The position numbers and the translations under genes were made by a program. From contig NZ_ATWY01000014.1 in NCBI RefSeq assembly GCF_000421405.1, positions 61,495-125,494 of the forward strand: a DNA stretch of 64,000 bases, written 5' to 3'. Each line of letters begins with the position of its first letter. The first letter of the stretch is position 1. This document shows, in pieces, positions 1 through 7,909 of this stretch. The notes beneath the pieces were generated by a model. The model was not told the DNA's origin, did not search any database, and saw nothing but the letters and a program-made list of their open reading frames with translations. This DNA is from Butyrivibrio sp. NC2007. Lineage in GTDB: Bacteria > Bacillota > Clostridia > Lachnospirales > Lachnospiraceae.

Positions 1-2
1 AC

Positions 3-59
3 TATATTAAGGAGCACAGTAAAACTTCCGAGACGGACCGTGAGATTGGAAGGCGGTGA
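3..59 (+). CDS. possible C-terminal end of an upstream gene (partial)
   Basis: A reading frame enters from the left edge and ends at TGA 57-59, eight bases before the next start codon. Only 18 codons are visible, with many charged residues, so no family can be named. The spacing to the GH130 gene would fit an operon, perhaps with a transporter or glycosidase gene upstream. The other two frames in this stretch either hit early stops or run into the next gene, so this frame is the likeliest, but the support is thin. Confidence 0.3.
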   Translation, partial: YIKEHSKTSETDREIGRR

Positions 60-67
60 TTTGAGCG

Positions 68-1276
68 ATGAGAGAAAAACCAATCATCACTTATTCAAAA
101 GAGCCTGTGCTGGAGCCAAAAGAGGGTTGTGCCTGGGCGGATACGATGGTGCTGAATCCTGCGCTGGTTCTTGATGAAGACGGAAAGACCATTCACATGC
201 TCTTTCGGGCAACAGGCCCCTGGCCGGAGGCTAATCTTAAAGGAAAGTCAGATCCATATCCGATATTCCTTGGATATGCAAAGAGTACCGATATGGGAGA
301 GAGCTTTACAGCTGACTTTGAAAGACCTGCTCTTGCCCCGAAGCTTGCCTATGATGAGCAGGATATGTACGTGATAAATGATAAGGGAGAGAAAGTCATT
401 AACTATGCCAACGGGTGCATAGAAGATCCAAGGCTCTTTTACATAGGAGCGCAGCTCTATCTGACCGTTGCCTGCAGACTCTTTCCTCCGGGACCTTACT
501 GGGAAGGGGATAAGAGAAAAGACAACCTGCCTGACTGGGTTATGAATCCGGACTCTCCGGTGGGAGTTCTTGCCAGGAGAAATGATACTGTCACGGTTCT
601 TTATAAAGTCAATCTTAATAAGCTGAAAAAAGGAAAATACGAAGAAGCATTCTCTTATGTAGGACCGCTTACGGACGGGAATCTTAGTGATAACAGGGAC
701 GTTTTCTTTTTCCCAAAGAGAATGAATATCGGTGGAACAAAGAAACTTGTTATGCTCCACAGGCCTGAGAGAAGCTATGAGTTTCCGACAGGTGAAGGTG
801 TAGAAACTCCTGCTATCTTCCTGGCAGCAGCGGATGAGTTTGAAGACTTTGTCACGGCGGATGCTACCCACAAGCTGCTGGCAAAAAGTGAGTTTGACTG
901 GGAAGAGGAGAGAGTCGGAGCAAGCTTTCCTCCACTGGATTTAGGAGATGGAGAGTGGCTCGTATCTTATCACGGAAAAGAGCTTCCGACTTACGGCTAC
1001 ACACAGTCATTCATGATACTTAAGGAAAGAGACGGTGACTTTCCCGAAATAAAACACCGTATGTCTGAAAGACTGATTTATGCAAGACAGAAATGGGAAC
1101 TTCCCGATAAATTCCCATGCCCCTGTATCTTTACAACCGGAGCGGTGGTGGCAGGTGATGAACTGATCATGGGCTATGGAGCAGCTGATCAGAAGATCGG
1201 GATAGCTAAGGTAAATCTAAAAAATCTGACGGACTATGTTCGCGGATTTGACGCATGCGGAAACAGGACGGATTGA
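68..1276 (+). CDS. GH130 family beta-mannoside phosphorylase / glycosidase
   Basis: The 402-residue protein has the five-bladed beta-propeller pattern of glycoside hydrolase family 130. Signs are an early 'LNPALV' strand, the 'FRATG' segment, and 'GCIEDPRLF' near residue 118, whose Asp matches the family's catalytic acid region. Characterised GH130 members mostly phosphorolyse beta-mannosides (for example mannosyl-glucose or mannobiose) to mannose-1-phosphate. There is no signal peptide, so it acts in the cytoplasm. The next two genes, phosphomannose isomerase and a phosphohexomutase, supply exactly the steps needed to bring mannose-1-phosphate to fructose-6-phosphate, which favours a phosphorylase over a hydrolase. 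The start at 68 follows GGAAGG. Exact substrate is not readable from sequence. Confidence 0.85.
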   Translation: MREKPIITYSKEPVLEPKEGCAWADTMVLNPALVLDEDGKTIHMLFRATGPWPEANLKGKSDPYPIFLGYAKSTDMGESFTADFERPALAPKLAYDEQDMYVINDKGEKVINYANGCIEDPRLFYIGAQLYLTVACRLFPPGPYWEGDKRKDNLPDWVMNPDSPVGVLARRNDTVTVLYKVNLNKLKKGKYEEAFSYVGPLTDGNLSDNRDVFFFPKRMNIGGTKKLVMLHRPERSYEFPTGEGVETPAIFLAAADEFEDFVTADATHKLLAKSEFDWEEERVGASFPPLDLGDGEWLVSYHGKELPTYGYTQSFMILKERDGDFPEIKHRMSERLIYARQKWELPDKFPCPCIFTTGAVVAGDELIMGYGAADQKIGIAKVNLKNLTDYVRGFDACGNRTD

Positions 1277-1282
1277 CCAAGT

Positions 1283-1324
1283 AAACAGCGATTGAATTTG
1301 CGGTTTTGCAATCGCTGTTTTTTT
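1283..1324 (+). terminator. rho-independent terminator or attenuator between GH130 and manA
   Basis: A 12-bp perfect stem (1283-1294 with 1309-1320) is followed by a T run. It lies only 24 bases before the manA start, which leaves little room for a separate promoter, so partial read-through (attenuation) is plausible. Confidence 0.8.
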
Positions 1325-1347
1325 GTTGCCCAAAATTGGAGGAGAGA

Positions 1348-2328
1348 ATGAAAGAAAACAATCTTGAGATACTATTTTTGGAGCCTGTCTGCAAGCACAC
1401 CATCTGGGGCGGAACAAGGCTGAAGGACGAGTTTGGATGCAATGAAGAAGGAAATGATATAGGAGAGCTGTGGGGAATATCGGCTCATCCAAGCGGTGAT
1501 GTAACGGTGAAAAATGGAAAGTATAAGGGCATGCATTTGTCTGAACTGTGGGAGAAGCACAGAGAGCTCTTTGGAGATGAAGAAAGTGATGTGTTCCCGC
1601 TTCTGGTTAAGATCATTGATGCCAGAGACGATCTTAGCATACAGGTTCATCCCGATGACAGGTACGCTGCAGAACATGAAAACGGGGCTCTTGGAAAGAC
1701 TGAGTGCTGGTATGTCCTTGATTGTCCGCCGGAAGCAAGTCTTGTCATCGGGCACAGCGCCAGAGACAAAAGTGAACTGGATGAGCTTATAGATCAGGGC
1801 AGATGGGGACAGCTTATAAATAGAGTTCCCGTAAAGAAAGGGGATTTTTTGCAGATAGATCCCGGAACGGTGCATGCGCTTACGAAGGGCTGCCTTATTC
1901 TGGAGACTCAGGAAAACAGTGACATCACCTATCGCGTCTATGATTACGACAGACTTGAAGGCGGAAAAAAGAGAGAACTTCACCTTGAGCAGAGTAAGGA
2001 TGTGATCATGACTCCGGCAAGACCCATAGAAGAATGCCTGGTTCCTGCATGCAAAAGGGACAGAAGAGCAAACACCCTTCACAGTATTTACGGATGTGAG
2101 TATTACCACGTCTATGAGATGAAGGTTGAAGGACGGGCACAGATTTTAGGTGTGTCTGAATTCATGCTGGTAAGTGTTGTGGAAGGATACGGAGAAGTGG
2201 ATGGATGCGCCATCTCAAAGGGAGATAGTTTTATCATACCAAAGGGATATGAGAAGGCGGGCTTTATAGGCAGCATGAAGATCATAGCATCAACACCGGG
2301 ACAGAAGCAGCAGAGGAGAATAGGATGA
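1348..2328 (+). CDS. manA: mannose-6-phosphate isomerase, class I
   Basis: This zinc-dependent cupin enzyme interconverts mannose-6-phosphate and fructose-6-phosphate. The zinc-ligand motif 'QVHPDD' and the later 'DPGTVHAL' His region are visible, along with the N-terminal 'PVCKHTIWGG'. The ATG at 1348 is chosen because GGAGGAGAG sits just upstream; an in-frame ATG at 1306 lies inside the preceding terminator and has no ribosome site. The length of 326 residues is normal for the short Firmicute type. The gene ends in an ATGA overlap with the following mutase, so the two are translationally coupled. It belongs to the mannoside utilisation set. Confidence 0.92.
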   Translation: MKENNLEILFLEPVCKHTIWGGTRLKDEFGCNEEGNDIGELWGISAHPSGDVTVKNGKYKGMHLSELWEKHRELFGDEESDVFPLLVKIIDARDDLSIQVHPDDRYAAEHENGALGKTECWYVLDCPPEASLVIGHSARDKSELDELIDQGRWGQLINRVPVKKGDFLQIDPGTVHALTKGCLILETQENSDITYRVYDYDRLEGGKKRELHLEQSKDVIMTPARPIEECLVPACKRDRRANTLHSIYGCEYYHVYEMKVEGRAQILGVSEFMLVSVVEGYGEVDGCAISKGDSFIIPKGYEKAGFIGSMKIIASTPGQKQQRRIG

Positions 2329-4007
2329 AAAGAGATTACAGAGATGAGTTTGGAAAATGGAAAGAGGCAAGTCTTCTTGATGATGATCTTGTAGCTGAAC
2401 TTTATGTTATGGAAGAGAATGAAGCAGAAATGGAGGATGCCTTTTATAAGGATCTTTCCTTTGGGACGGGAGGCTTAAGGGGCGTTATAGGCGCCGGTAC
2501 AAACCGTATGAATGTCCATACTGTCATAAAGGCCAGCAAGGGAATAGCGGATTATTTAAATGACGAATTTGGTGATGAGAAAAAGAGCATCGCTATCTCT
2601 TTTGACTCAAGGATAAAGTCGGAACTCTTTGCAAATACAGCTGCAAAAGTCTTTGCCGGATGCGGGATCGATGTGTACATATATAAAGAGCTTATGCCAA
2701 CTCCCTGTTTGTCTTTTGCAGTGAGAAAACTTGGGTGCAAAGCCGGAGTCATGATCACAGCCTCCCACAACCCTGCCAAATACAACGGTTACAAAGTATA
2801 CGGTCAGGATGGATGCCAGATAACCACCGAGGCTGCAGCAAAAATCCAGGGGTATATCGATAAAGCAGATGCACTTGATGTGAGAATGGTCAGTGAGAGT
2901 GATGAAAGGATTTCTTTTGTGCCTGATGAAGTCTATGAATCTTTTATCAATGAGGTGTTAGGACTCTCGTTGATCGGCGAAGAAGATGGCGATAAAAGTG
3001 CGAAGATAGTCTATACTCCTCTAAACGGAACCGGAAGAAAGCCTGTTACAGATGTCCTTAAAAGAGCCGGATTTGTGGATGTCCATATTGTAAAAGAGCA
3101 GGAGAATCCCAATGGTAATTTCCCGACATGCCCTTATCCCAATCCTGAGATTCCCGAAGCGATGAGGTTAGGAATGAACTATGCGGAGGAAATAGGTGCA
3201 GACCTTCTTCTGGCGACTGATCCCGACTGCGACAGAGTTGGAGTTGCGGTAAGAGATAAAGAAGATTTTGTCTTGCTCACCGGAAATCAGGTGGGATGTC
3301 TTTTGCTAAACTACGTATGTGAACGCAGGATCAGCATGGGAACTATGCCAAAGAACCCTGTTATGGTCAAGACCATTGTCACCAGTGATCTCGGTGAAAA
3401 GATTGCTGATCACTACGGCGTAAAGACCGTCAATGTCCTCACGGGATTCAAGTTCATCGGAGAGCAGATAGGCCTTTTAGAATCACAGGGCAGAAAAGAT
3501 GATTATGTCTTTGGATTTGAGGAGAGCTGCGGATATCTTTCGGGCACTCATGCAAGGGACAAGGACGGAGTTAACGCGTCTCTCCTTATTTGCGAGATGT
3601 TTGCATATTATAGAAAGATGGGTAAAAGCTTGGTCCGTGTACTTAATGAGCTCTATGAAAGATACGGTTACTATCTGAATACACTCTATAGCTTTGAGTT
3701 TGAAGGCCCCAAAGGGCAGGAGAAAATGAAGAACATCATGGAGAGATTCAGAAACCTTAAAGGAGAGCTGTGCGATCAAAAAGTTGCCCTGACCCTTGAT
3801 TATCTTGATGGAGTAGATGATCTTCCAAAGTCAGATGTCCTTAAGTTCTCTCTTGAAACAGGTGCAGGCATAGTTGTAAGACCCTCAGGCACAGAGCCCA
3901 AGATCAAGATATACCTCTCGGTTCCGGGAGATGATAAGGCCGGTGCACAGAAAGCGGAAAAAGAATTGTCTGTTCTGATTGAGGAAAACATGACTACTGT
4001 GGTATAA
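2325..4007 (+). CDS. alpha-D-phosphohexomutase (phosphoglucomutase/phosphomannomutase)
   Basis: The protein moves the phosphate between C1 and C6 of hexose phosphates. All four family signatures are present: the active-site serine loop 'TASHNPAKYNGYK' near residue 145, the metal loop 'DPDCDRVGVA' near 297, the sugar loop 'GFEESCGY' near 396 and the phosphate loop 'RPSGTEPKIKIYL' near 518. At 560 residues it is the large Firmicute PgcA-like type. The 4-base overlap with manA and the GH130 gene two upstream suggest it turns mannose-1-phosphate into mannose-6-phosphate here, though such enzymes usually also accept glucose-1-phosphate and the sequence cannot fix the preference. Confidence 0.92.
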   Translation: MKRDYRDEFGKWKEASLLDDDLVAELYVMEENEAEMEDAFYKDLSFGTGGLRGVIGAGTNRMNVHTVIKASKGIADYLNDEFGDEKKSIAISFDSRIKSELFANTAAKVFAGCGIDVYIYKELMPTPCLSFAVRKLGCKAGVMITASHNPAKYNGYKVYGQDGCQITTEAAAKIQGYIDKADALDVRMVSESDERISFVPDEVYESFINEVLGLSLIGEEDGDKSAKIVYTPLNGTGRKPVTDVLKRAGFVDVHIVKEQENPNGNFPTCPYPNPEIPEAMRLGMNYAEEIGADLLLATDPDCDRVGVAVRDKEDFVLLTGNQVGCLLLNYVCERRISMGTMPKNPVMVKTIVTSDLGEKIADHYGVKTVNVLTGFKFIGEQIGLLESQGRKDDYVFGFEESCGYLSGTHARDKDGVNASLLICEMFAYYRKMGKSLVRVLNELYERYGYYLNTLYSFEFEGPKGQEKMKNIMERFRNLKGELCDQKVALTLDYLDGVDDLPKSDVLKFSLETGAGIVVRPSGTEPKIKIYLSVPGDDKAGAQKAEKELSVLIEENMTTVV

Positions 4008-4014
4008 AAGTATT

Positions 4015-4656
4015 ATGAATACTTATATGGTTGAAAAATACAGACATCTTAACAGAGGCGCCAGGAAAGGCCAGATTTTGTTTGTGGGGTCATCTCTCAT
4101 GGAGCACTTTCCTATAAATGAAATTCTTGTAAACAGAGGGCTTGACCTGGCAATCTACAACAGAGGCATAAGCGGATACACAATCCCTGAGCTTCTTGAG
4201 TCCATGAATGAGCAGATCTTTGACCTTGATCCTTCTGTCATCTTCATTAATATCGGTACCAATGATATCAGCAGACCTGAGGAGACCAAGGAGGATCTGT
4301 ACAGGGATTATAAGGAAGTCCTGCAGCAGATAAAAGAAAAGCTTCCTTTGACGAAGGTCTATATGATGGCATATTATCCGGTAAATCCGGCTCTTGCCAA
4401 GGAAATACAAGCCTGGCCCGAGGCAGCAGAGGCAGCAAGGCTTCGTAAAGAGCGCCTTCCCGGGGCCAATGATGTTGTAAAAAAGCTCGCAGCAGAATTT
4501 TGCTATGAGTATATAGATGTAAATGAAGGTCTTTATGATGACGCAGGAGAGCTAAAACGCGAACTCTCAACAGATGGAATTCACATGTGGCCTGAGGCTT
4601 ACGAGTTAATTTTTGACAACATGAAGGATTACTTGTCAAAAACAGTTGAAAAATGA
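4015..4656 (+). CDS. SGNH/GDSL-type hydrolase (esterase)
   Basis: This 213-residue cytoplasmic protein has the four SGNH blocks. They are the Ser of 'FVGSSLMEHF' near residue 24, the Gly of 'GISGYT', the Asn of 'GTNDIS' and the Asp/His of 'DGIHMWPEAY' near the end. The family removes acetyl or acyl groups from sugars and lipids. It starts 7 bases after the mutase stop, so it probably belongs to the mannoside operon. Removing acetyl groups from imported mannan oligosaccharides is a reasonable but unproven role. There is no signal peptide. Confidence 0.8.
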   Translation: MNTYMVEKYRHLNRGARKGQILFVGSSLMEHFPINEILVNRGLDLAIYNRGISGYTIPELLESMNEQIFDLDPSVIFINIGTNDISRPEETKEDLYRDYKEVLQQIKEKLPLTKVYMMAYYPVNPALAKEIQAWPEAAEAARLRKERLPGANDVVKKLAAEFCYEYIDVNEGLYDDAGELKRELSTDGIHMWPEAYELIFDNMKDYLSKTVEK

Positions 4657-4674
4657 TTAAGGATAGTTTATACT
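4646..4674 (+). promoter_or_regulatory. sigma-70-type promoter of efp
   Basis: TTGAAA at 4646-4651 and TATACT at 4669-4674 are separated by exactly 17 bases. The -35 box overlaps the last codons of the SGNH hydrolase. The start codon of efp lies about 40 bases after the -10 box. Confidence 0.65.
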
Positions 4675-4714
4675 ATCTTAGTTGTTTGAGTTATGTATTT
4701 TAGGAGGAATATTT

Positions 4715-5272
4715 ATGATTTCTGCAAGTGATTTCAGAAATGGTGTAACCATCGAAATCGATGGCAACGTATGTCAGATTATTGAATTTCAGCATGTTAA
4801 GCCTGGTAAGGGCGCTGCTTTCGTAAGAACCAAGCTCAAGGATATCATCAATGGCGGTGTTAAGGAGACAACCTTCCGTCCTACTGAGAAGTTCCCTGCA
4901 GCTCGTATTGATAAGAAGGATATGCAGTATCTCTATCAGGATGGCGACATCTTCAATTTCATGGATTCAGAGACTTATGAGCAGATTGGTCTTACTAAAG
5001 ATCAGATCGGCGATTCTCTCAAGTTTGTTAAGGAGAACGAGACCTGCAAGGTTATGTCTTACAACGGCAACGTATTCGCAGTTGAGCCACCTATGTTTGT
5101 AGAGCTTACAATCACAGAGACAGAGCCCGGATTTAAGGGTGATACAGCTACAGGTGCTACTAAGCCTGCTACTGTTGAGACAGGTGCTAACGTATCAGTT
5201 CCTCTTTTCGTTAACGAGGGAGACGTTATCAAGATCGACACAAGAACCGGTGAGTACCTCTCCAGAGTTTGA
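4715..5272 (+). CDS. efp: translation elongation factor P
   Basis: EF-P binds near the ribosomal E site and relieves stalling at proline runs. The 185-residue length and three-domain layout are normal. The tip loop '[10 protein letters not shown]' carries Lys32, the residue that is modified in many bacteria. The ATG at 4715 follows AGGAGGAAT; a longer frame beginning at 4682 has no ribosome site. Codon use is more restricted than in its neighbours, as expected for an abundant protein. It appears to be a single-gene unit between its own promoter and a strong terminator. Confidence 0.97.
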   Translation: MISASDFRNGVTIEIDGNVCQIIEFQHVKPGKGAAFVRTKLKDIINGGVKETTFRPTEKFPAARIDKKDMQYLYQDGDIFNFMDSETYEQIGLTKDQIGDSLKFVKENETCKVMSYNGNVFAVEPPMFVELTITETEPGFKGDTATGATKPATVETGANVSVPLFVNEGDVIKIDTRTGEYLSRV

Positions 5273-5326
5273 TAATACGTAACCATATCTGACGCAGTAA
5301 AGGTCATATTTTAATAGAAACTAATT

Positions 5327-5379
5327 AAGACAATAGGATTTTCGGCATTAAGCGCCGAGGGACTATTGTCTTTTCTTTT
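5327..5379 (+). terminator. terminator after efp
   Basis: A 10-bp stem (5327-5336 with 5363-5372) encloses a second small stem around TCGGC/GCCGA, and is followed by TTTTCTTTT. Confidence 0.85.
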
Positions 5380-5414
5380 GCAAAAAATTTGATTTTAAAG
5401 GAGATTATTCAGAT

Positions 5415-6320
5415 ATGGAAATTAAGGAATTTAGCCGTGTAATGGCAAGAGAAGTAAGCGATAAATTAGGTGAGGGTGTTCAGATTGAGTGCACTGAGGT
5501 TTTAAAGAATAACGGAGTTGTGTACCACGCTCTTACCATCAGAAAGCAGGGGCAGAACGTTGCTCCCACGATCTACATCGATCATATGCTTGAGAAGTAC
5601 AACAGAGGAACTATGCTCATGTCGCTGGTTGATGACGTGGTAGGTATGTATAACCAGTGTGCGCCGGCTGCAGATACAAAAGTGGACTTTTTTGATGATT
5701 TTTCAGTGGTTTCAAAGCATCTTTTCTTCAAAGCGGTGAATTATAAGAAAAATGAGAAAAAGCTTGAGAATGTGCCTGTAAAGAGAGTATTGGACCTGGC
5801 GCTGGTTCCCCTTGCACTGTTTGAACATCCAAGCCTGGGATCGGGCACAATAATAATTGAGAATTCACATCTTGATATATGGGAGATTACAGAAGAGGAG
5901 CTATGGGAGAATGTAATTGAAAATGCTCCCGGATTTCAGCAGGTTAAGATAAAGGGAATTATGGATGTACTTGAGAAAATGACAGGGATGCCGGCTCCGA
6001 TACCGGGCGGAGGGGATGAACTCTGTGGCATATATGTGATATCAAATAAAGAAGAGTGCCTGGGGGCTGCCACTATCTTTTATCCCGACGTACTTAAAGG
6101 CCTTTCTGAGGACTTTGAGAGCGATATTTTTGTTATACCCTCATCAATCCATGAGTGTATTGTGATCCCTGATACGTTCCTCGGACTTGATGTGGAATAT
6201 CTTAGAAGAATAATTCATGAGGTCAATGTAACTACTGTGGCTGATGAGGAAATCCTGAGCGATAACCTCTACAAATACGACAGGGACAGCGACAGACTCT
6301 TTATCGTCAAAGAGGCATGA
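5415..6320 (+). CDS. DUF5688 family protein, function unknown
   Basis: This 301-residue soluble protein matches the DUF5688 pattern: an N-terminal 'EIKEFSRVMAREVSDKLG' helix, a central 'VLDLALVPLALFEHP' segment, and a C-terminal strand-rich part with 'SIHECIVIPD'. Such proteins are common, often in many copies, in Lachnospiraceae and have no established function. There are no membrane segments or catalytic motifs I can point to. It starts at 5415 behind AAAGGAG, downstream of the efp terminator, and ends four bases from a convergent tRNA gene. Confidence 0.7.
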   Translation: MEIKEFSRVMAREVSDKLGEGVQIECTEVLKNNGVVYHALTIRKQGQNVAPTIYIDHMLEKYNRGTMLMSLVDDVVGMYNQCAPAADTKVDFFDDFSVVSKHLFFKAVNYKKNEKKLENVPVKRVLDLALVPLALFEHPSLGSGTIIIENSHLDIWEITEEELWENVIENAPGFQQVKIKGIMDVLEKMTGMPAPIPGGGDELCGIYVISNKEECLGAATIFYPDVLKGLSEDFESDIFVIPSSIHECIVIPDTFLGLDVEYLRRIIHEVNVTTVADEEILSDNLYKYDRDSDRLFIVKEA

Positions 6321-6324
6321 AAAA

Positions 6325-6396
6325 TGCACCCGACTGGACTCGAACCAGCAACAAAGGCGTCGGAGGCCTACGTTTTATCCATTAGACTACGGGTGC
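6325..6396 (-). tRNA. tRNA-Arg (anticodon CCG)
   Basis: Read on the minus strand, the acceptor arms GCACCCG and CGGGTGC pair fully. A D arm, an anticodon arm with AGGC/GCCT and the loop CTCCGAC (anticodon CCG), and a T arm with TTCGAGT follow in order. The discriminator base is A at 6325, and CCA is not encoded; a run of T follows and probably terminates transcription. The gene decodes CGG. A perfect 12-bp palindrome, GTGACGCGTCAC at 6424-6435, lies just upstream of its 5' end. Confidence 0.93.
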
Positions 6397-6467
6397 AACA
6401 TAGATTATGATACCACACAAATGGTGACGCGTCACTAGTGCCAATTGGTGTACCAAGGCCTTCAAAC

Positions 6468-6496
6468 TTGACTTGACCTGGGTTTACCATTAAAAT
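6468..6496 (+). promoter_or_regulatory. promoter of the SH3-domain gene
   Basis: TTGACT at 6468-6473 and TAAAAT at 6491-6496 are 17 bases apart. Transcription would start near 6503, which makes the in-frame ATG at 6509 unlikely and supports the start at 6542. Confidence 0.55.
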
Positions 6497-6541
6497 CATT
6501 TTGGTGGTTTGTGCCAAACCAAAATTTCGAGGTTTTATTTT

Positions 6542-7876
6542 ATGAGAAAAAAGAAGAATAGTGTAACAAATTGGAGAAATGAAAAGAAGGATATATTTGC
6601 TATCCTTGGTGATAATAAGAAATTCCTGATGCCGGCTATTTTAGTTATTGCAGTGATCATCACAGTAGTGATCGCAGTAAGTGCCAATCACAGAGCGACA
6701 GAGATCGCAGCAAACACTGCTGCTGAGGCAGAATCTACTACCTTTGAAGTAACAGAAGCTGCAATGGAAGAGAATGCTCATCCCGAAGTTAATGCCCTGG
6801 TTGAGAAATACTATGAGGCTTCCGCTGCAGGAGATGCAGATGCTCTTAAAGAGATATACAAGGGACTTGATGAGACAGAGATCCTAAAGGCTGTTGCTAC
6901 TTCAGAGTATATTGAGAAAATCGATAACATAACAGTATATACCAAGCCCGGTCCTGTTGAGGGAAGCTATGTTGCTTACGTATACAATGAGGTTAAGCTC
7001 TTTGATTATGAGGGCAAGGTACCCGGTCTTGAGACTTTGTACATCTGCACAGATGAGAGCGGAAATCTCTACATCAACGGTGATATTGCCGATGCAGGTG
7101 AACTTGATTACATTAAGCAGATAAGTGTACAGGCAGATGTTATCGACCTTAATAACAAGGTTGCTTCAAGCTATAACGAGATGGTCAGCGGCGATGAGGC
7201 TCTTGCAGAGCTTCTTACCAAGATGCGTTCAGGAGTTCAGGTTTCCGTAGGAGAAGCTCTTGCTACATCAGAGGCTACAACTCCCGAGGATAATGCTGCA
7301 GAGGAAGCTTCGGAAGAAGAGACAGAACCAGGCAAGACAACCATTACCACAAGGATCATCAAGGCTACAGATGTTATCAATATCAGAAGCTCCGATTCAG
7401 AGACTGCGGATATTTTGGATAAGACTACACAGGGCCAGGAGTTTAAAGAGCTGGAAGCTCTTGCGAACGGATGGAGTAAGGTTGAGTATAAGGGCAAGGA
7501 AGCTTATGTAAAGACTGAGTTCTTCGAGGTTGTTTCTGAGGAGACGACAGTAGTTGATAATGGCGAAGAGAATACAGAAGAGGCTGACAATGCATCAGCT
7601 GCAGCTGCTTCTTCAGCATCAACGGATTCATCAGCTGCTGCTTCTTCATCTGCTTCAACGGAGAGTTCAACCAGTGTTTCATCTGCCAAGACAGGTAAGA
7701 TGACAGTTACGGATTCTGTTAAGTTCCGTAAGGGACAGAGCACTGACAGTGAGGCTATTACAACAATTTATGCCGGTTCCACTGTAAATGTTATTGAGCA
7801 ATATGCCAGCGGATGGGCTAAAATAGAGTATAATAATAAGACAGGATACGTTAAATCCGAGTTCCTCAAAGACTGA
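6542..7876 (+). CDS. membrane-anchored protein with two bacterial SH3 domains
   Basis: The 444-residue protein has a basic cytoplasmic N-terminus, one membrane helix at about residues 29-50, an outer domain of about 180 residues of unknown type, and two SH3b domains. The first SH3b is near residues 275-340 ('VINIRSSDSETADIL'), the second in the last 60 residues ('VKFRKGQSTDSEAI'). They are joined by an acidic then Ser/Ala-rich linker. SH3b domains usually bind cell wall peptidoglycan. No catalytic domain is evident, so it may be a wall sensor or scaffold. The start at 6542 is preceded by a weak GAGG; a GGTTTG/CAAACC hairpin sits just upstream. Confidence 0.75.
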   Translation: MRKKKNSVTNWRNEKKDIFAILGDNKKFLMPAILVIAVIITVVIAVSANHRATEIAANTAAEAESTTFEVTEAAMEENAHPEVNALVEKYYEASAAGDADALKEIYKGLDETEILKAVATSEYIEKIDNITVYTKPGPVEGSYVAYVYNEVKLFDYEGKVPGLETLYICTDESGNLYINGDIADAGELDYIKQISVQADVIDLNNKVASSYNEMVSGDEALAELLTKMRSGVQVSVGEALATSEATTPEDNAAEEASEEETEPGKTTITTRIIKATDVINIRSSDSETADILDKTTQGQEFKELEALANGWSKVEYKGKEAYVKTEFFEVVSEETTVVDNGEENTEEADNASAAAASSASTDSSAAASSSASTESSTSVSSAKTGKMTVTDSVKFRKGQSTDSEAITTIYAGSTVNVIEQYASGWAKIEYNNKTGYVKSEFLKD

Positions 7877-7909
7877 TAAATACATATTCCTTCCAAGGAG
7901 GTAACATCT

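Noticed and set aside
248..871. 207-codon open frame on the minus strand inside the GH130 gene
   Set aside because: It is fully antisense to a gene with clear family motifs, has no ribosome site and an unlikely composition.
1372..2109. 245-codon open frame antisense to manA
   Set aside because: The plus-strand frame carries the zinc-ligand motifs of ManA; the antisense frame shows no family pattern.
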